Source: JAVVHH01 sp032249615
GTDB taxonomy: Bacteria; Pseudomonadota; Alphaproteobacteria; Acetobacterales; Acetobacteraceae
Reading direction: 5' to 3'
NCBI GenBank assembly: GCA_032249615.1
Contig: JAVVHH010000104.1
Span: forward strand, 1 to 13,533
Length of the DNA: 13,533 nucleotides
Both the position numbers and the translations under genes were made by a program. The notes under the pieces are model-generated. The model was not told the DNA's origin. It searched no databases and saw only the letters and a list, made by a program, of their open reading frames with translations. The first letter of the stretch is position 1. Every line of letters begins with the position of its first letter. Of the stretch, positions 1-6,502 are shown one piece after another.

Positions 1-1
1 C

Positions 2-1396
2 GGCTCCGACGAGGCGATGGAGGCGCTGTCCGCCTACACGGTGCAGAGCGTCGGGCTGGTCGGCTTCTACCGCAGCTTCATGCCCGATCTGCCGGAACCG
101 CCGGTGTTCCTGGTGGCGGCGACCGGCCACTACTCCTGGCCGAAGGCGGCCACGCTCATCGGCCTCGGGCAGAACGGATGCCTGGTGCAGCGCGTCGATA
201 TGGATGCGCGGCTCGACCTGGAGGCCGTCGAGGTGACCCTCGACACTCTGCTCCGGCGGCGCACCCCCGTGCTGGCAGCCGTCGCCGTGATCGGCAGCAC
301 GGAGGAGAGCGCGGTCGATCCGCTGACCGGCTTGCTGGACTTGCGAGACCGGTTCAACGCACGGGGGCTCAACTTCGCGATCCATGCAGACGCGGCCTGG
401 GGCGGCTATTTCCGATCCATGCTGCGCGAGGGCGACGGCCCGTGCAGCCCCGACCGCATCCCGACGGTTTCGATGAGCGACTACGTGCGCGCGCAGTATG
501 AAGCCCTCGGGCGCGCCGACAGCATCACCGTCGATCCGCACAAGGGCGGCTATATCCCGTATCCGGCCGGCGCGCTGTGCTACCGCAACTCGACCTTCCG
601 TGACGCGATCTCGCTGCGGGCGCCGGTGGTGTTCCACAGCCAGACGGAGCCGACGGTTGGCGTATATGGCGTGGAGGGTTCCAAGCCCGGCTCGTCAGCC
701 GCCGCCGTGTGGCTGGCGCACCGGGTGATCCGGCCGGATCAGAGCGGCTACGGGCGAATCCTTGGGCAATGCATGTGGACGTCCAAGCGCCTGTTCTGCC
801 GCTTGGCGACGCTGGACGACCCGCGCTTCGGGATTACGCTGTTCAACCGCACCCCGGCCGAACGGCGGCGCGCGACCACCCGGGCGATTGCGGCCGAACG
901 GGCGATGCTGCGGCGTTTTGCCGAGCTGGACAACGAGGGGCTGGAAGCGCTGCTGGCCAGCGACAAGGCTGCGCGCGAATTGTTCCGGCAGGTCGGCTCG
1001 GACCAGGTGATCCTGGCCTTCGCGCTGAACCCCAAGCTGCCGGACGGTTCGCCCAACCCGGACCTCCGCCGCGCCAACGCCCTGAACGAACGCGTGTTCA
1101 CCCGCTGCAGCGTCATCGAGCCACGGGCGGACATGGAGGATCTCGAGCTGATCCTCACCAGTTCGCGCTTCGACCCGGCAGTGTATGGCCAAGGCTTCGT
1201 CGATCGGTTCTGCCGCCGCATGGGCATCGTACCCACGCCGCGCGAAGGGGTGGAGTTCCTGATCTCCACCACGATGGACCCCTGGACCACCGAGGCGGGC
1301 GGCACCGATTTCCTCCTCGTCATCGAGGACGCGCTCCGCCGCTCTGCTCATCGCGCACTGGACGAGCTGGAGTTGATGGAGAACGAGCCGGCCTGA
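2..1396 (+). CDS. PLP-dependent group II amino acid decarboxylase (tyrosine-decarboxylase-like), 5' partial
   Basis: The frame is open to the left edge, so the N-terminus lies outside the window; the Met at 17 is internal. The product would remove the alpha-carboxyl group of an amino acid, making an amine and CO2 in the cytoplasm. Visible PLP-fold marks are a His-Ala-Asp-Ala-Ala-Trp segment at about 383-400, whose Asp contacts the PLP ring nitrogen, and the Schiff-base lysine in Asp-Pro-His-Lys at 533-544. The context Asp-Pro-His-Lys-Gly-Gly-Tyr-Ile-Pro-Tyr-Pro-Ala-Gly and the later Gly-Val-Glu-Gly-Ser-Lys-Pro-Gly-Ser resemble bacterial tyrosine decarboxylases such as the Enterococcus enzyme more than glutamate decarboxylases. 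The substrate is not proven; an aromatic amino acid is the best guess. It converges on the lipoprotein gene at 1410, leaving 13 bp between stops and no room for a hairpin terminator. Confidence 0.88.
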   Translation, partial: GSDEAMEALSAYTVQSVGLVGFYRSFMPDLPEPPVFLVAATGHYSWPKAATLIGLGQNGCLVQRVDMDARLDLEAVEVTLDTLLRRRTPVLAAVAVIGSTEESAVDPLTGLLDLRDRFNARGLNFAIHADAAWGGYFRSMLREGDGPCSPDRIPTVSMSDYVRAQYEALGRADSITVDPHKGGYIPYPAGALCYRNSTFRDAISLRAPVVFHSQTEPTVGVYGVEGSKPGSSAAAVWLAHRVIRPDQSGYGRILGQCMWTSKRLFCRLATLDDPRFGITLFNRTPAERRRATTRAIAAERAMLRRFAELDNEGLEALLASDKAARELFRQVGSDQVILAFALNPKLPDGSPNPDLRRANALNERVFTRCSVIEPRADMEDLELILTSSRFDPAVYGQGFVDRFCRRMGIVPTPREGVEFLISTTMDPWTTEAGGTDFLLVIEDALRRSAHRALDELELMENEPA

Positions 1397-1409
1397 CCGC
1401 CGGTTCGGT

Positions 1410-2057
1410 TCAGCGCGCCGGTACGATCGCCGTCGGGATCAGCGGGTCGTCGGTGACCGGGGTGCCGGAGATGTGCTGGTAGGTGCCGTAGATCAGCAAG
1501 CCGGTCGGCAGGTCTTTCCAGATGGTCGAGACGGAGCGGTAGGTGTTGCCGTCCGCGCCCTCGCGGTAATGCGCGAGCTTGATCGCGTCGTAGGTCTTGC
1601 CCAGCAGCTTGATGTGCTCGACCCCCTCGTTGCGGATCAGGTCGTGGTAGGCATAGCCCGGCGCCATGTCGACATCGAACCCCTCGACCGTGCCGGTGCC
1701 GCCGCGCATCGCTCTGGTGAGCGCCGGGTAAGCCTGGGCGGCGCCGGGCCAGTCGGTCAGCCAGATGCCGTACCAGCCCTGCACGTTCTCGCCGCCGACC
1801 CGCATGCGGCAGAGATCGGGCGAACCGGGAACGGCGCCGAGATACTCCATCGTGGGGCCGCCTTTCTGCTCGACCCGGCTGCCCGGCGCGGGGCATGAGC
1901 GCGGCGTGACCGGACCGCTCGTCGCGTCGGTGTTGGCCCCGATGATCAAGGGCGGGAAGTTGCGCGCTGCCTGCTGCAGGCCGGCGCTGCCCAGCGGCGA
2001 ACTCTGCGCCACGCACCCGCCCAGCCCGACCATCGCCACCAACCACCAAACCCGCAT
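1410..2057 (-). CDS. small secreted lipoprotein of an uncharacterised family (paralog of 8860-9456)
   Basis: A 215-residue protein of unknown function. A short hydrophobic signal ends in the lipobox Leu-Gly-Gly-Cys, with Cys15 as the predicted lipidated residue, so it is probably membrane-anchored in the periplasm. After a low-complexity linker (about 16-50), a compact domain (about 55-200) aligns closely with the secreted protein at 8860-9456. Shared features are Cys55 and Cys83 spaced 28 apart, Tyr-Leu-Gly at 72-74, Pro-Asp-Leu-Cys-Arg at 80-84, Asp-Trp-Pro-Gly-Ala at 102-106, Gln-Ala-Tyr-Pro-Ala-Leu at 108-113, Asn-Glu-Gly at 143-145 and Gly-Asn-Thr-Tyr at 170-173. An AGGAG at 2064-2068 sits 6 nt before the ATG and supports this start. 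It lies 62 bp downstream of the DUF5666 gene on the same strand and is probably the last gene of that operon. I do not recognise a catalytic motif. Confidence 0.85.
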   Translation of the reverse strand: MRVWWLVAMVGLGGCVAQSSPLGSAGLQQAARNFPPLIIGANTDATSGPVTPRSCPAPGSRVEQKGGPTMEYLGAVPGSPDLCRMRVGGENVQGWYGIWLTDWPGAAQAYPALTRAMRGGTGTVEGFDVDMAPGYAYHDLIRNEGVEHIKLLGKTYDAIKLAHYREGADGNTYRSVSTIWKDLPTGLLIYGTYQHISGTPVTDDPLIPTAIVPAR

Positions 2058-2119
2058 CGGCCGCTCCTGCTCTGCCGCCGTCTTTAGCCGGATTCTCGCC
2101 GTCGCGGAAAGCAGCGGCG

Positions 2120-3361
2120 TCAGCGGCGACGGCCTCCGCCGCCGTCGCCGTTGGGGGGGCCGCTCGGTAGGCCGCTGGGGATACCGCCGCGCTGCCGTCC
2201 GAATGCCGCGTTGCGGTCGCCGCCGTCGTCGAAGCGGTTGGCCCCGGCTCCGTCGGATTGTCGATCGAACGCCCGATTGGGCATCGGGGCGGGGCCGAAG
2301 GCCCGTTCAGCCGACCCGCCGCGCCCGGGCCCTTCCCGACGGGCCCCATCGCTCGTTGGGGTCGGCGCGCGCTGGAAGCGGTCGGCAGCGTCGCTGCCTG
2401 GGGCGGGATCGACCTTGATCTCGCCGCCGCTGCGCCGGAACTCCACGATGCTGCGGCCCCCGCCAACCAGGCGGCGACTGGCCGGGGCCTGGAGGAGCGG
2501 CACGGCATCCAGGTAGAAACGGTCGTCCTCCGGCCGCGTGTAGCCTTCGAGAATGAAGTGGCTGATGCCTCCGCCGAAATAGGCGACCGGATCGGCTGCC
2601 AGCAGGTCGGGCGCGATTGACGCGCCACGCAGGGTGCCCTCGTCGTAGGCGCCCGTCACGCTCACCGGCAGCCCCGGCGCCAGCATCCGCTCGGGCTCGG
2701 AGGCGATAGGAAGGCCGCCGATGCGGTAGGCGTTCCCGTCCCGCTGCACCACGCCGTGCACCACGAGGGTGTGGGTCGACACGAGGTCGAGCCGGGTCGC
2801 CGCGATGGTGCCGTCCGCCTTGCGCAAGCCGCTGACGGCGACCCATTGCCCGACCGCCGGGGGAGTGCGGAGCCAGGTGTCGGGGGAGAGGGTGACGGTT
2901 TGCCCGGCGACCTGCAGCCGGTCGGGCGCGATCGATTCGACCGGCCCTTCCACCTCGTAGCGCACGGTGATCCGGCGCGCGGAGAGCGCCTCCGCCGGGC
3001 CGTCCGCTTCCACGGCGGCGACCTGGCCGGCGCGCAGCGCGTGCGGGTCCGCCGCCACGCCGCCGATCTCGACGGGAACGCCGGCGGGCAGCGCGACCTC
3101 GTGGCCGGCGAGGCAGATGCTGGCGAAGCCGGTGACGACGCCGATGATCCCCGTGCCGCCGATGCCCCGTTCGGCCACTTGCCGGATGGGCGCGCCGGTG
3201 CCCCCGATCCCCCGTTCGGCGTAGAGCGGGTCGCCATCCGGACCGACGCGGCAAACCGGTCCGGCCGAGATCGTCGAGACCGCGACCGGCGCGGCCGGCG
3301 TGCAGGCCGCGATCCCGGCGGCGAAGACGAGCCACGCGGCCCGGGCGAGCGGCAGCCTCAT
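2120..3361 (-). CDS. DUF5666-domain lipoprotein with duplicated Arg-Gly-Ile-Gly-Gly-Thr-Gly motif
   Basis: A 413-residue envelope protein of unknown function. The signal peptide ends in Ile-Ala-Ala-Cys (Cys20), a lipobox. Residues 48-56 and 63-71 are a perfect duplicate (Ala-Glu-Arg-Gly-Ile-Gly-Gly-Thr-Gly) with a 15-residue period. The second copy leads into a small beta-rich repeat of the DUF5666 type beginning Gly-Val-Val-Thr-Gly-Phe; related modules appear to recur to about residue 270. From about residue 290 to the end the chain turns into a Gly/Arg/Pro/Asp-rich, probably disordered tail ending in Gly-Gly-Arg-Arg-Arg. The ATG at 3361-3359 overlaps the TGA of the upstream DUF6502 gene (ATGA), which suggests translational coupling. 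The family assignment rests on recognised sequence flavour; the biochemical role is unknown. Confidence 0.82.
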   Translation of the reverse strand: MRLPLARAAWLVFAAGIAACTPAAPVAVSTISAGPVCRVGPDGDPLYAERGIGGTGAPIRQVAERGIGGTGIIGVVTGFASICLAGHEVALPAGVPVEIGGVAADPHALRAGQVAAVEADGPAEALSARRITVRYEVEGPVESIAPDRLQVAGQTVTLSPDTWLRTPPAVGQWVAVSGLRKADGTIAATRLDLVSTHTLVVHGVVQRDGNAYRIGGLPIASEPERMLAPGLPVSVTGAYDEGTLRGASIAPDLLAADPVAYFGGGISHFILEGYTRPEDDRFYLDAVPLLQAPASRRLVGGGRSIVEFRRSGGEIKVDPAPGSDAADRFQRAPTPTSDGARREGPGRGGSAERAFGPAPMPNRAFDRQSDGAGANRFDDGGDRNAAFGRQRGGIPSGLPSGPPNGDGGGGRRR

Positions 3362-4233
3362 GGCGAGGTCCCGGCGTCGGCGAAGACGAACACGCCGAGC
3401 GTCACGCGGTGGGCGCGTAACCCGCCATCCGCCGCCTCGCGGTCGTCACGGTCAGCAATCGCCATCGCGGTGCGGTTCAGTTCCAGCAGCGCCTTCTCGG
3501 CGATCGACCGCGCGGCCGCCTCGATCTCGTCGGCCGCCCCGGGGCTCAACCCGTCGTAATGGGCCGCCCGGTCGAGAAAGCGTGGTCCGTCGGGCGCCGC
3601 CGACACGTTGCGCGACCCGGCCGCGAGATGGTCTCGCATGTTGCGCGCGTAGAAGAACATCTGCTGGTCGCGGTCCCCGCGTGGGACGAAGGCGGCTTCC
3701 TCTAAGCGGACCCATCCTTCGGCGTCGACCGTCGCCACCCCCGCCGCGATCCATTCGTCCAGCAGCGCGCGCGGCCGCACGTCCGTCGTCACGTCCGCAA
3801 CCAGCGCCTCGAACGATGGCGCCGGGCCCGATCGCCGCAGCGGCAAGGGACGCCCGCCGGCGTCGGTGGCGGCTGCGGTGGCGAGCCAATGCGCCACGAC
3901 CCGGCTGGAAAGGCTCAGCGAGCCGAGCGACCCGGCTTCCGGCTCCGGCTGTTCCCGCAGTCGGCGGATCTCCTTGCGATGCACGCCCGTGATGAGGCTC
4001 ACCCGGCTGTCGGTGCGCGAATGCGGATCCGGAAGCGCATCCTTGACCGCGACGTCGACATAAAGGCTACGGATCAGGTCGTTCATCGCCGGAAAGGTCA
4101 GACCAGCCTGGATGCACAGCCGCACCAGCGGCCGCAGCAGCACGGTGACAGCGCGGGACAACAGCTCGGACGAGGGCGGCACCGGGCGGTCCGGCGGACC
4201 CGCTGCCGAAGGGTCGGCAAGATGGGGAGGCAC
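3358..4233 (-). CDS. DUF6502 family protein, possible DNA-binding regulator
   Basis: A protein of up to 291 residues, all-helical in appearance, with no signal peptide, resembling DUF6502. A helix-turn-helix-like stretch is visible at about residues 76-92 (Ser-Arg-Val-Ser-Leu-Ile-Thr-Gly-Val-His-Arg-Lys-Glu-Ile-Arg-Arg-Leu), which would fit a winged-helix regulator; this is inference. The start is uncertain. The first in-frame candidate is a GTG at 4233 with no clear Shine-Dalgarno, and the family-like part begins only near residue 24 (Leu-Leu-Ser-Arg-Ala-Val). A possible sigma70 promoter at 4240-4268 would place the transcript start almost on this GTG, implying either a leaderless mRNA or a later start. 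It is the first gene of the minus-strand operon and is divergent from kynureninase. Its stop overlaps the DUF5666 start by 4 bp. Confidence 0.8.
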   Translation of the reverse strand: MPPHLADPSAAGPPDRPVPPSSELLSRAVTVLLRPLVRLCIQAGLTFPAMNDLIRSLYVDVAVKDALPDPHSRTDSRVSLITGVHRKEIRRLREQPEPEAGSLGSLSLSSRVVAHWLATAAATDAGGRPLPLRRSGPAPSFEALVADVTTDVRPRALLDEWIAAGVATVDAEGWVRLEEAAFVPRGDRDQQMFFYARNMRDHLAAGSRNVSAAPDGPRFLDRAAHYDGLSPGAADEIEAAARSIAEKALLELNRTAMAIADRDDREAADGGLRAHRVTLGVFVFADAGTSP

Positions 4234-4239
4234 GCACCG

Positions 4240-4268
4240 GATCTATGTGGGAAAAAGGCACACGTCAA
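4240..4268 (-). promoter_or_regulatory. candidate sigma70-type promoter for the DUF6502/DUF5666 operon
   Basis: Read on the minus strand, TTGACG (4268-4263) is followed after exactly 17 bp by TAGATC (4245-4240). The -35 is good (5 of 6) but the -10 is weak (3 of 6). Predicted initiation is near 4233, the same base as the candidate GTG start codon. It lies inside the only non-coding gap between DUF6502 and kynureninase. Confidence 0.35.
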
Positions 4269-4277
4269 TCGTGGTGC

Positions 4278-4297
4278 TTGTCACACGCCGTTGTCAC
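4278..4297. repeat. direct repeat of TTGTCAC, 13 bp apart, in a divergent promoter region
   Basis: The heptamer TTGTCAC occurs at 4278-4284 and 4291-4297, in the 108-bp gap between the divergent DUF6502 and kynureninase genes. The 13-bp spacing is not helically phased. It could be a binding site for a regulator of kynureninase, or chance. No convincing plus-strand -10 box was seen downstream. Confidence 0.3.
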
Positions 4298-4341
4298 CGG
4301 CCCGCTCCCGTGGAACGGTGCCGCAGGAGACGCGTCGAATC

Positions 4342-5577
4342 ATGCCGATCACCCGCGACGACCTGGAACAGCAAGACGCTGCCGATCCGCTGGCCGGGCT
4401 GCGGGATGGCTTCGTGCTGCCGCCGGGTGTCGTTTACCTGGATGGCAATTCGTTGGGGCCGCTGCCGCGTGCCACGGCGCCGCGCGTGGCCGAGGTCGTC
4501 GCGGCGGAGTGGGGCCAGGGCCTCATCCGCAGTTGGAACGATGCGGGATGGATCGATCTCGCGCGCCGGGTCGCGGACAAGATCGCGCGCGTGATCGGGG
4601 CGCCCGTGGGCAGCGTGGGTGTTGGCGACAGCACGACCGTCAACCTGTTCAAGCTGCTGGGGGCGGCCCTGTCGCTGCGGCCGGGGCGCCGCACGATCCT
4701 GTCGCAGACCGGCAATTTCCCGACCGACCTCTACGTGGCCCAGGGGATCGCTGCGTTGCTCGGGCGGGGGCACGTGCTGCGCACGGCCGAGCGGGACGCC
4801 CTCGCCGACGCGATCGGCGCAGACACCGCGGTCGTAATGCTGACGCATGTCGATTTCCGCTCCAGCGCGATGTTCGACATGCGAGCCATCACGGCGGCGG
4901 CCCAGGCGGCTGGTGCGGCCGTAATTTGGGACCTCGCCCATAGTGCGGGCGCCGTTCCGCTCGATCTGGCGGGATGCGGGGCGGAGTTCGCGGTGGGCTG
5001 CGGCTACAAATTCCTCAACGGCGGACCGGGCGCACCGAGCTTCCTCTATATCCGGCCCGATCTGGTCGACCGCGTGTCGCTCCCGCTTCAGGGCTGGCTC
5101 GGGCATGCGGACCCGTTCGCCTTCGAGCCGGATTTCCGCCCGGCGCCGGGCATGGCGCGCACGGTGGTCGGGACGCCGCCGATCCTGAGCCTGGCGGCGC
5201 TGGAGATCGGCGTCGATAGCATCGGGCAGGTGGATCCGGGGGCGCTGCGGGCCAAATCGATCGGTCTCTCGACGGCGCTGATCGCCCTCGTCGCGCAGGA
5301 GTGCGGCGCTGCTCTGCGCCTCGCTTCGCCCCGTGACCCGGCGCAGCGCGGTAGCCAAGTCTCCTTTGCGCACGAGCACGCCTACGCGCTGACCCAAGCG
5401 CTCATCGCCCGCGGGGTCATCGGCGACTTTCGGGCGCCCGACCTGCTCCGCTTCGGCATCACGCCGCTCTACCTGCGCTATGTCGACCTCTGGACCGCGG
5501 TCGCGGCGTTGCGCGAGGTGCTCGCCGCGGAGGCGTGGCGCGCGCCGGAATTCGCGAACCGGCGCGCCGTGACGTAA
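4342..5577 (+). CDS. kynU: kynureninase (EC 3.7.1.3)
   Basis: A 411-residue cytoplasmic PLP enzyme of normal family length. It cleaves L-kynurenine to anthranilate and L-alanine in tryptophan degradation, and may also act on 3-hydroxykynurenine. Family hallmarks are Tyr-Leu-Asp-Gly-Asn-Ser-Leu-Gly at 32-39, Asn-Asp-Ala-Gly-Trp near 66-70, Asn-Phe-Pro-Thr-Asp at 125-129, and the PLP-contacting Asp197 and His200 in Trp-Asp-Leu-Ala-His-Ser-Ala-Gly. The Schiff-base Lys223 sits in Gly-Tyr-Lys-Phe-Leu-Asn-Gly-Gly-Pro-Gly, followed by Gly-Trp-Leu-Gly-His. The ATG at 4342 is chosen because homology begins there and an AGGAGA lies at 4325-4330; the frame is open further upstream but that part runs antisense to DUF6502. 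No tryptophan dioxygenase or kynurenine formamidase gene of the usual families is in view. A hydrolase follows 57 bp downstream, probably in the same transcript. Confidence 0.95.
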   Translation: MPITRDDLEQQDAADPLAGLRDGFVLPPGVVYLDGNSLGPLPRATAPRVAEVVAAEWGQGLIRSWNDAGWIDLARRVADKIARVIGAPVGSVGVGDSTTVNLFKLLGAALSLRPGRRTILSQTGNFPTDLYVAQGIAALLGRGHVLRTAERDALADAIGADTAVVMLTHVDFRSSAMFDMRAITAAAQAAGAAVIWDLAHSAGAVPLDLAGCGAEFAVGCGYKFLNGGPGAPSFLYIRPDLVDRVSLPLQGWLGHADPFAFEPDFRPAPGMARTVVGTPPILSLAALEIGVDSIGQVDPGALRAKSIGLSTALIALVAQECGAALRLASPRDPAQRGSQVSFAHEHAYALTQALIARGVIGDFRAPDLLRFGITPLYLRYVDLWTAVAALREVLAAEAWRAPEFANRRAVT

Positions 5578-5634
5578 GCGTGCCACCAACCGGCGCTGGC
5601 CGCGTTTGCCGGCGAGAAACAATGGAAGGCGTTC

Positions 5635-6495
5635 ATGGACCAGACAGTCAGATCGGTGTCGCAGGCCCCCGGCTTCTATCGGTATCGGCTGGGCGACATG
5701 CAGGCGATCGCGCTCAACGACGGCTACGTCGTCCGCGACCGGCCGGGCAATTTCATCCGCAACGCCGACGACGCAGCGGTCGGGGCCGCGTTCGCCGAAG
5801 CCGGAATGCCGGCCGATAAGCTCATGCTCACCTTCAACCCGCTCGCGCTCGAGACCGCGGACGGCGTCGTGCTGATCGACACCGGCTTCGGCGAGAGCGG
5901 GCCGCCCACCGCCGGCCGGTTGGCCGCGAACCTCGAGGCGGCCGGGATCACGCCGGCCGACATCTCGACGGTGATCATCAGCCATTTTCACGGCGACAAG
6001 GATGGATCGCCGACATACCCCAAGGCCAAGCTCATGGTGCCGCAGGGGGAGTGCGACTACTGGCTCGACGACGCCAGCATGAACGCCGCGCCCGAGGCTG
6101 CCCGCGCCAATTTCGAATCGGCCCGCAGGATTTTGGACGGGTTCGAGCTGCAGCGTTTCGCGTGGGGCGACGAGATTCTCCCGGGGTTCACATCCGTTCA
6201 GGCGAATGGGCATACGCCGGGCATGTCGGCCATCGAGGTCACCTCAGGCGGCGACAAGCTCCTCTACGTTGCCGACATCACGAACAACCCGCTGCTGTTC
6301 GTGCGCCATCCGGACTGGCAGGCGATGTTCGACGTCGATCCGGAGCAGACGATCAAGACGCGGCGACGCCTGCTCGACCGGGCCGCGGCCGAGCAGCTCC
6401 GGCTCCACTTCTTCCATGCCCCGTTCCCGGCTTCCGGCTACGTCGCCAAGAACGGGAGCGCCTACGAATACCTCCCCGCGCTCTGGACGGCGTGA
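5635..6495 (+). CDS. MBL-fold metallo-hydrolase (lactonase / methyl-parathion-hydrolase-like), altered metal site
   Basis: A 286-residue metallo-beta-lactamase-fold hydrolase, apparently cytoplasmic (no signal peptide). A strong GGAAGG at 5624-5629, 5 nt before the ATG, fixes the start. Metal-site elements are Asp-Thr-Gly-Phe-Gly at 82-86, His117-Phe-His119-Gly-Asp121, His193 in Gly-His-Thr-Pro-Gly, Asp214 in Val-Ala-Asp-Ile-Thr-Asn, and His261 in Phe-His-Ala-Pro-Phe-Pro. The usual motif is HxHxDH, but the residue after Asp121 is Lys122 (AAG at 5998-6000), so one expected ligand of the second metal is missing. The C-terminal pattern (Phe-His-Ala-Pro-Phe-Pro, then Gly-Tyr and a Tyr-Leu-Pro end) matches the methyl parathion hydrolase / AHL-lactonase-like branch. 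The substrate is unknown. Position behind kynU suggests a role with kynurenine-related or other aromatic compounds, but that is only context. Confidence 0.87.
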   Translation: MDQTVRSVSQAPGFYRYRLGDMQAIALNDGYVVRDRPGNFIRNADDAAVGAAFAEAGMPADKLMLTFNPLALETADGVVLIDTGFGESGPPTAGRLAANLEAAGITPADISTVIISHFHGDKDGSPTYPKAKLMVPQGECDYWLDDASMNAAPEAARANFESARRILDGFELQRFAWGDEILPGFTSVQANGHTPGMSAIEVTSGGDKLLYVADITNNPLLFVRHPDWQAMFDVDPEQTIKTRRRLLDRAAAEQLRLHFFHAPFPASGYVAKNGSAYEYLPALWTA

Positions 6496-6502
6496 CCGCC
6501 TT

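Noticed and set aside
2307..3335. A 342-codon minus-strand frame overlapping the DUF5666 gene
   Set aside because: Extremely Arg-rich composition without domains. It is the shifted frame of the DUF5666 gene, which has a lipobox and an ATGA overlap with its upstream neighbour.
3889..4341. An N-terminal extension of kynureninase of about 150 codons
   Set aside because: It lies antisense to the DUF6502 gene, has no kynureninase similarity, and the ATG at 4342 has a ribosome site and gives the normal family length.
4294..6213. A 639-codon open frame on the minus strand opposite kynureninase and the hydrolase
   Set aside because: Both plus-strand genes carry clear catalytic motifs. The antisense product is Arg/Gly/His-rich with no recognisable domain, a usual by-product of high-GC codon bias.
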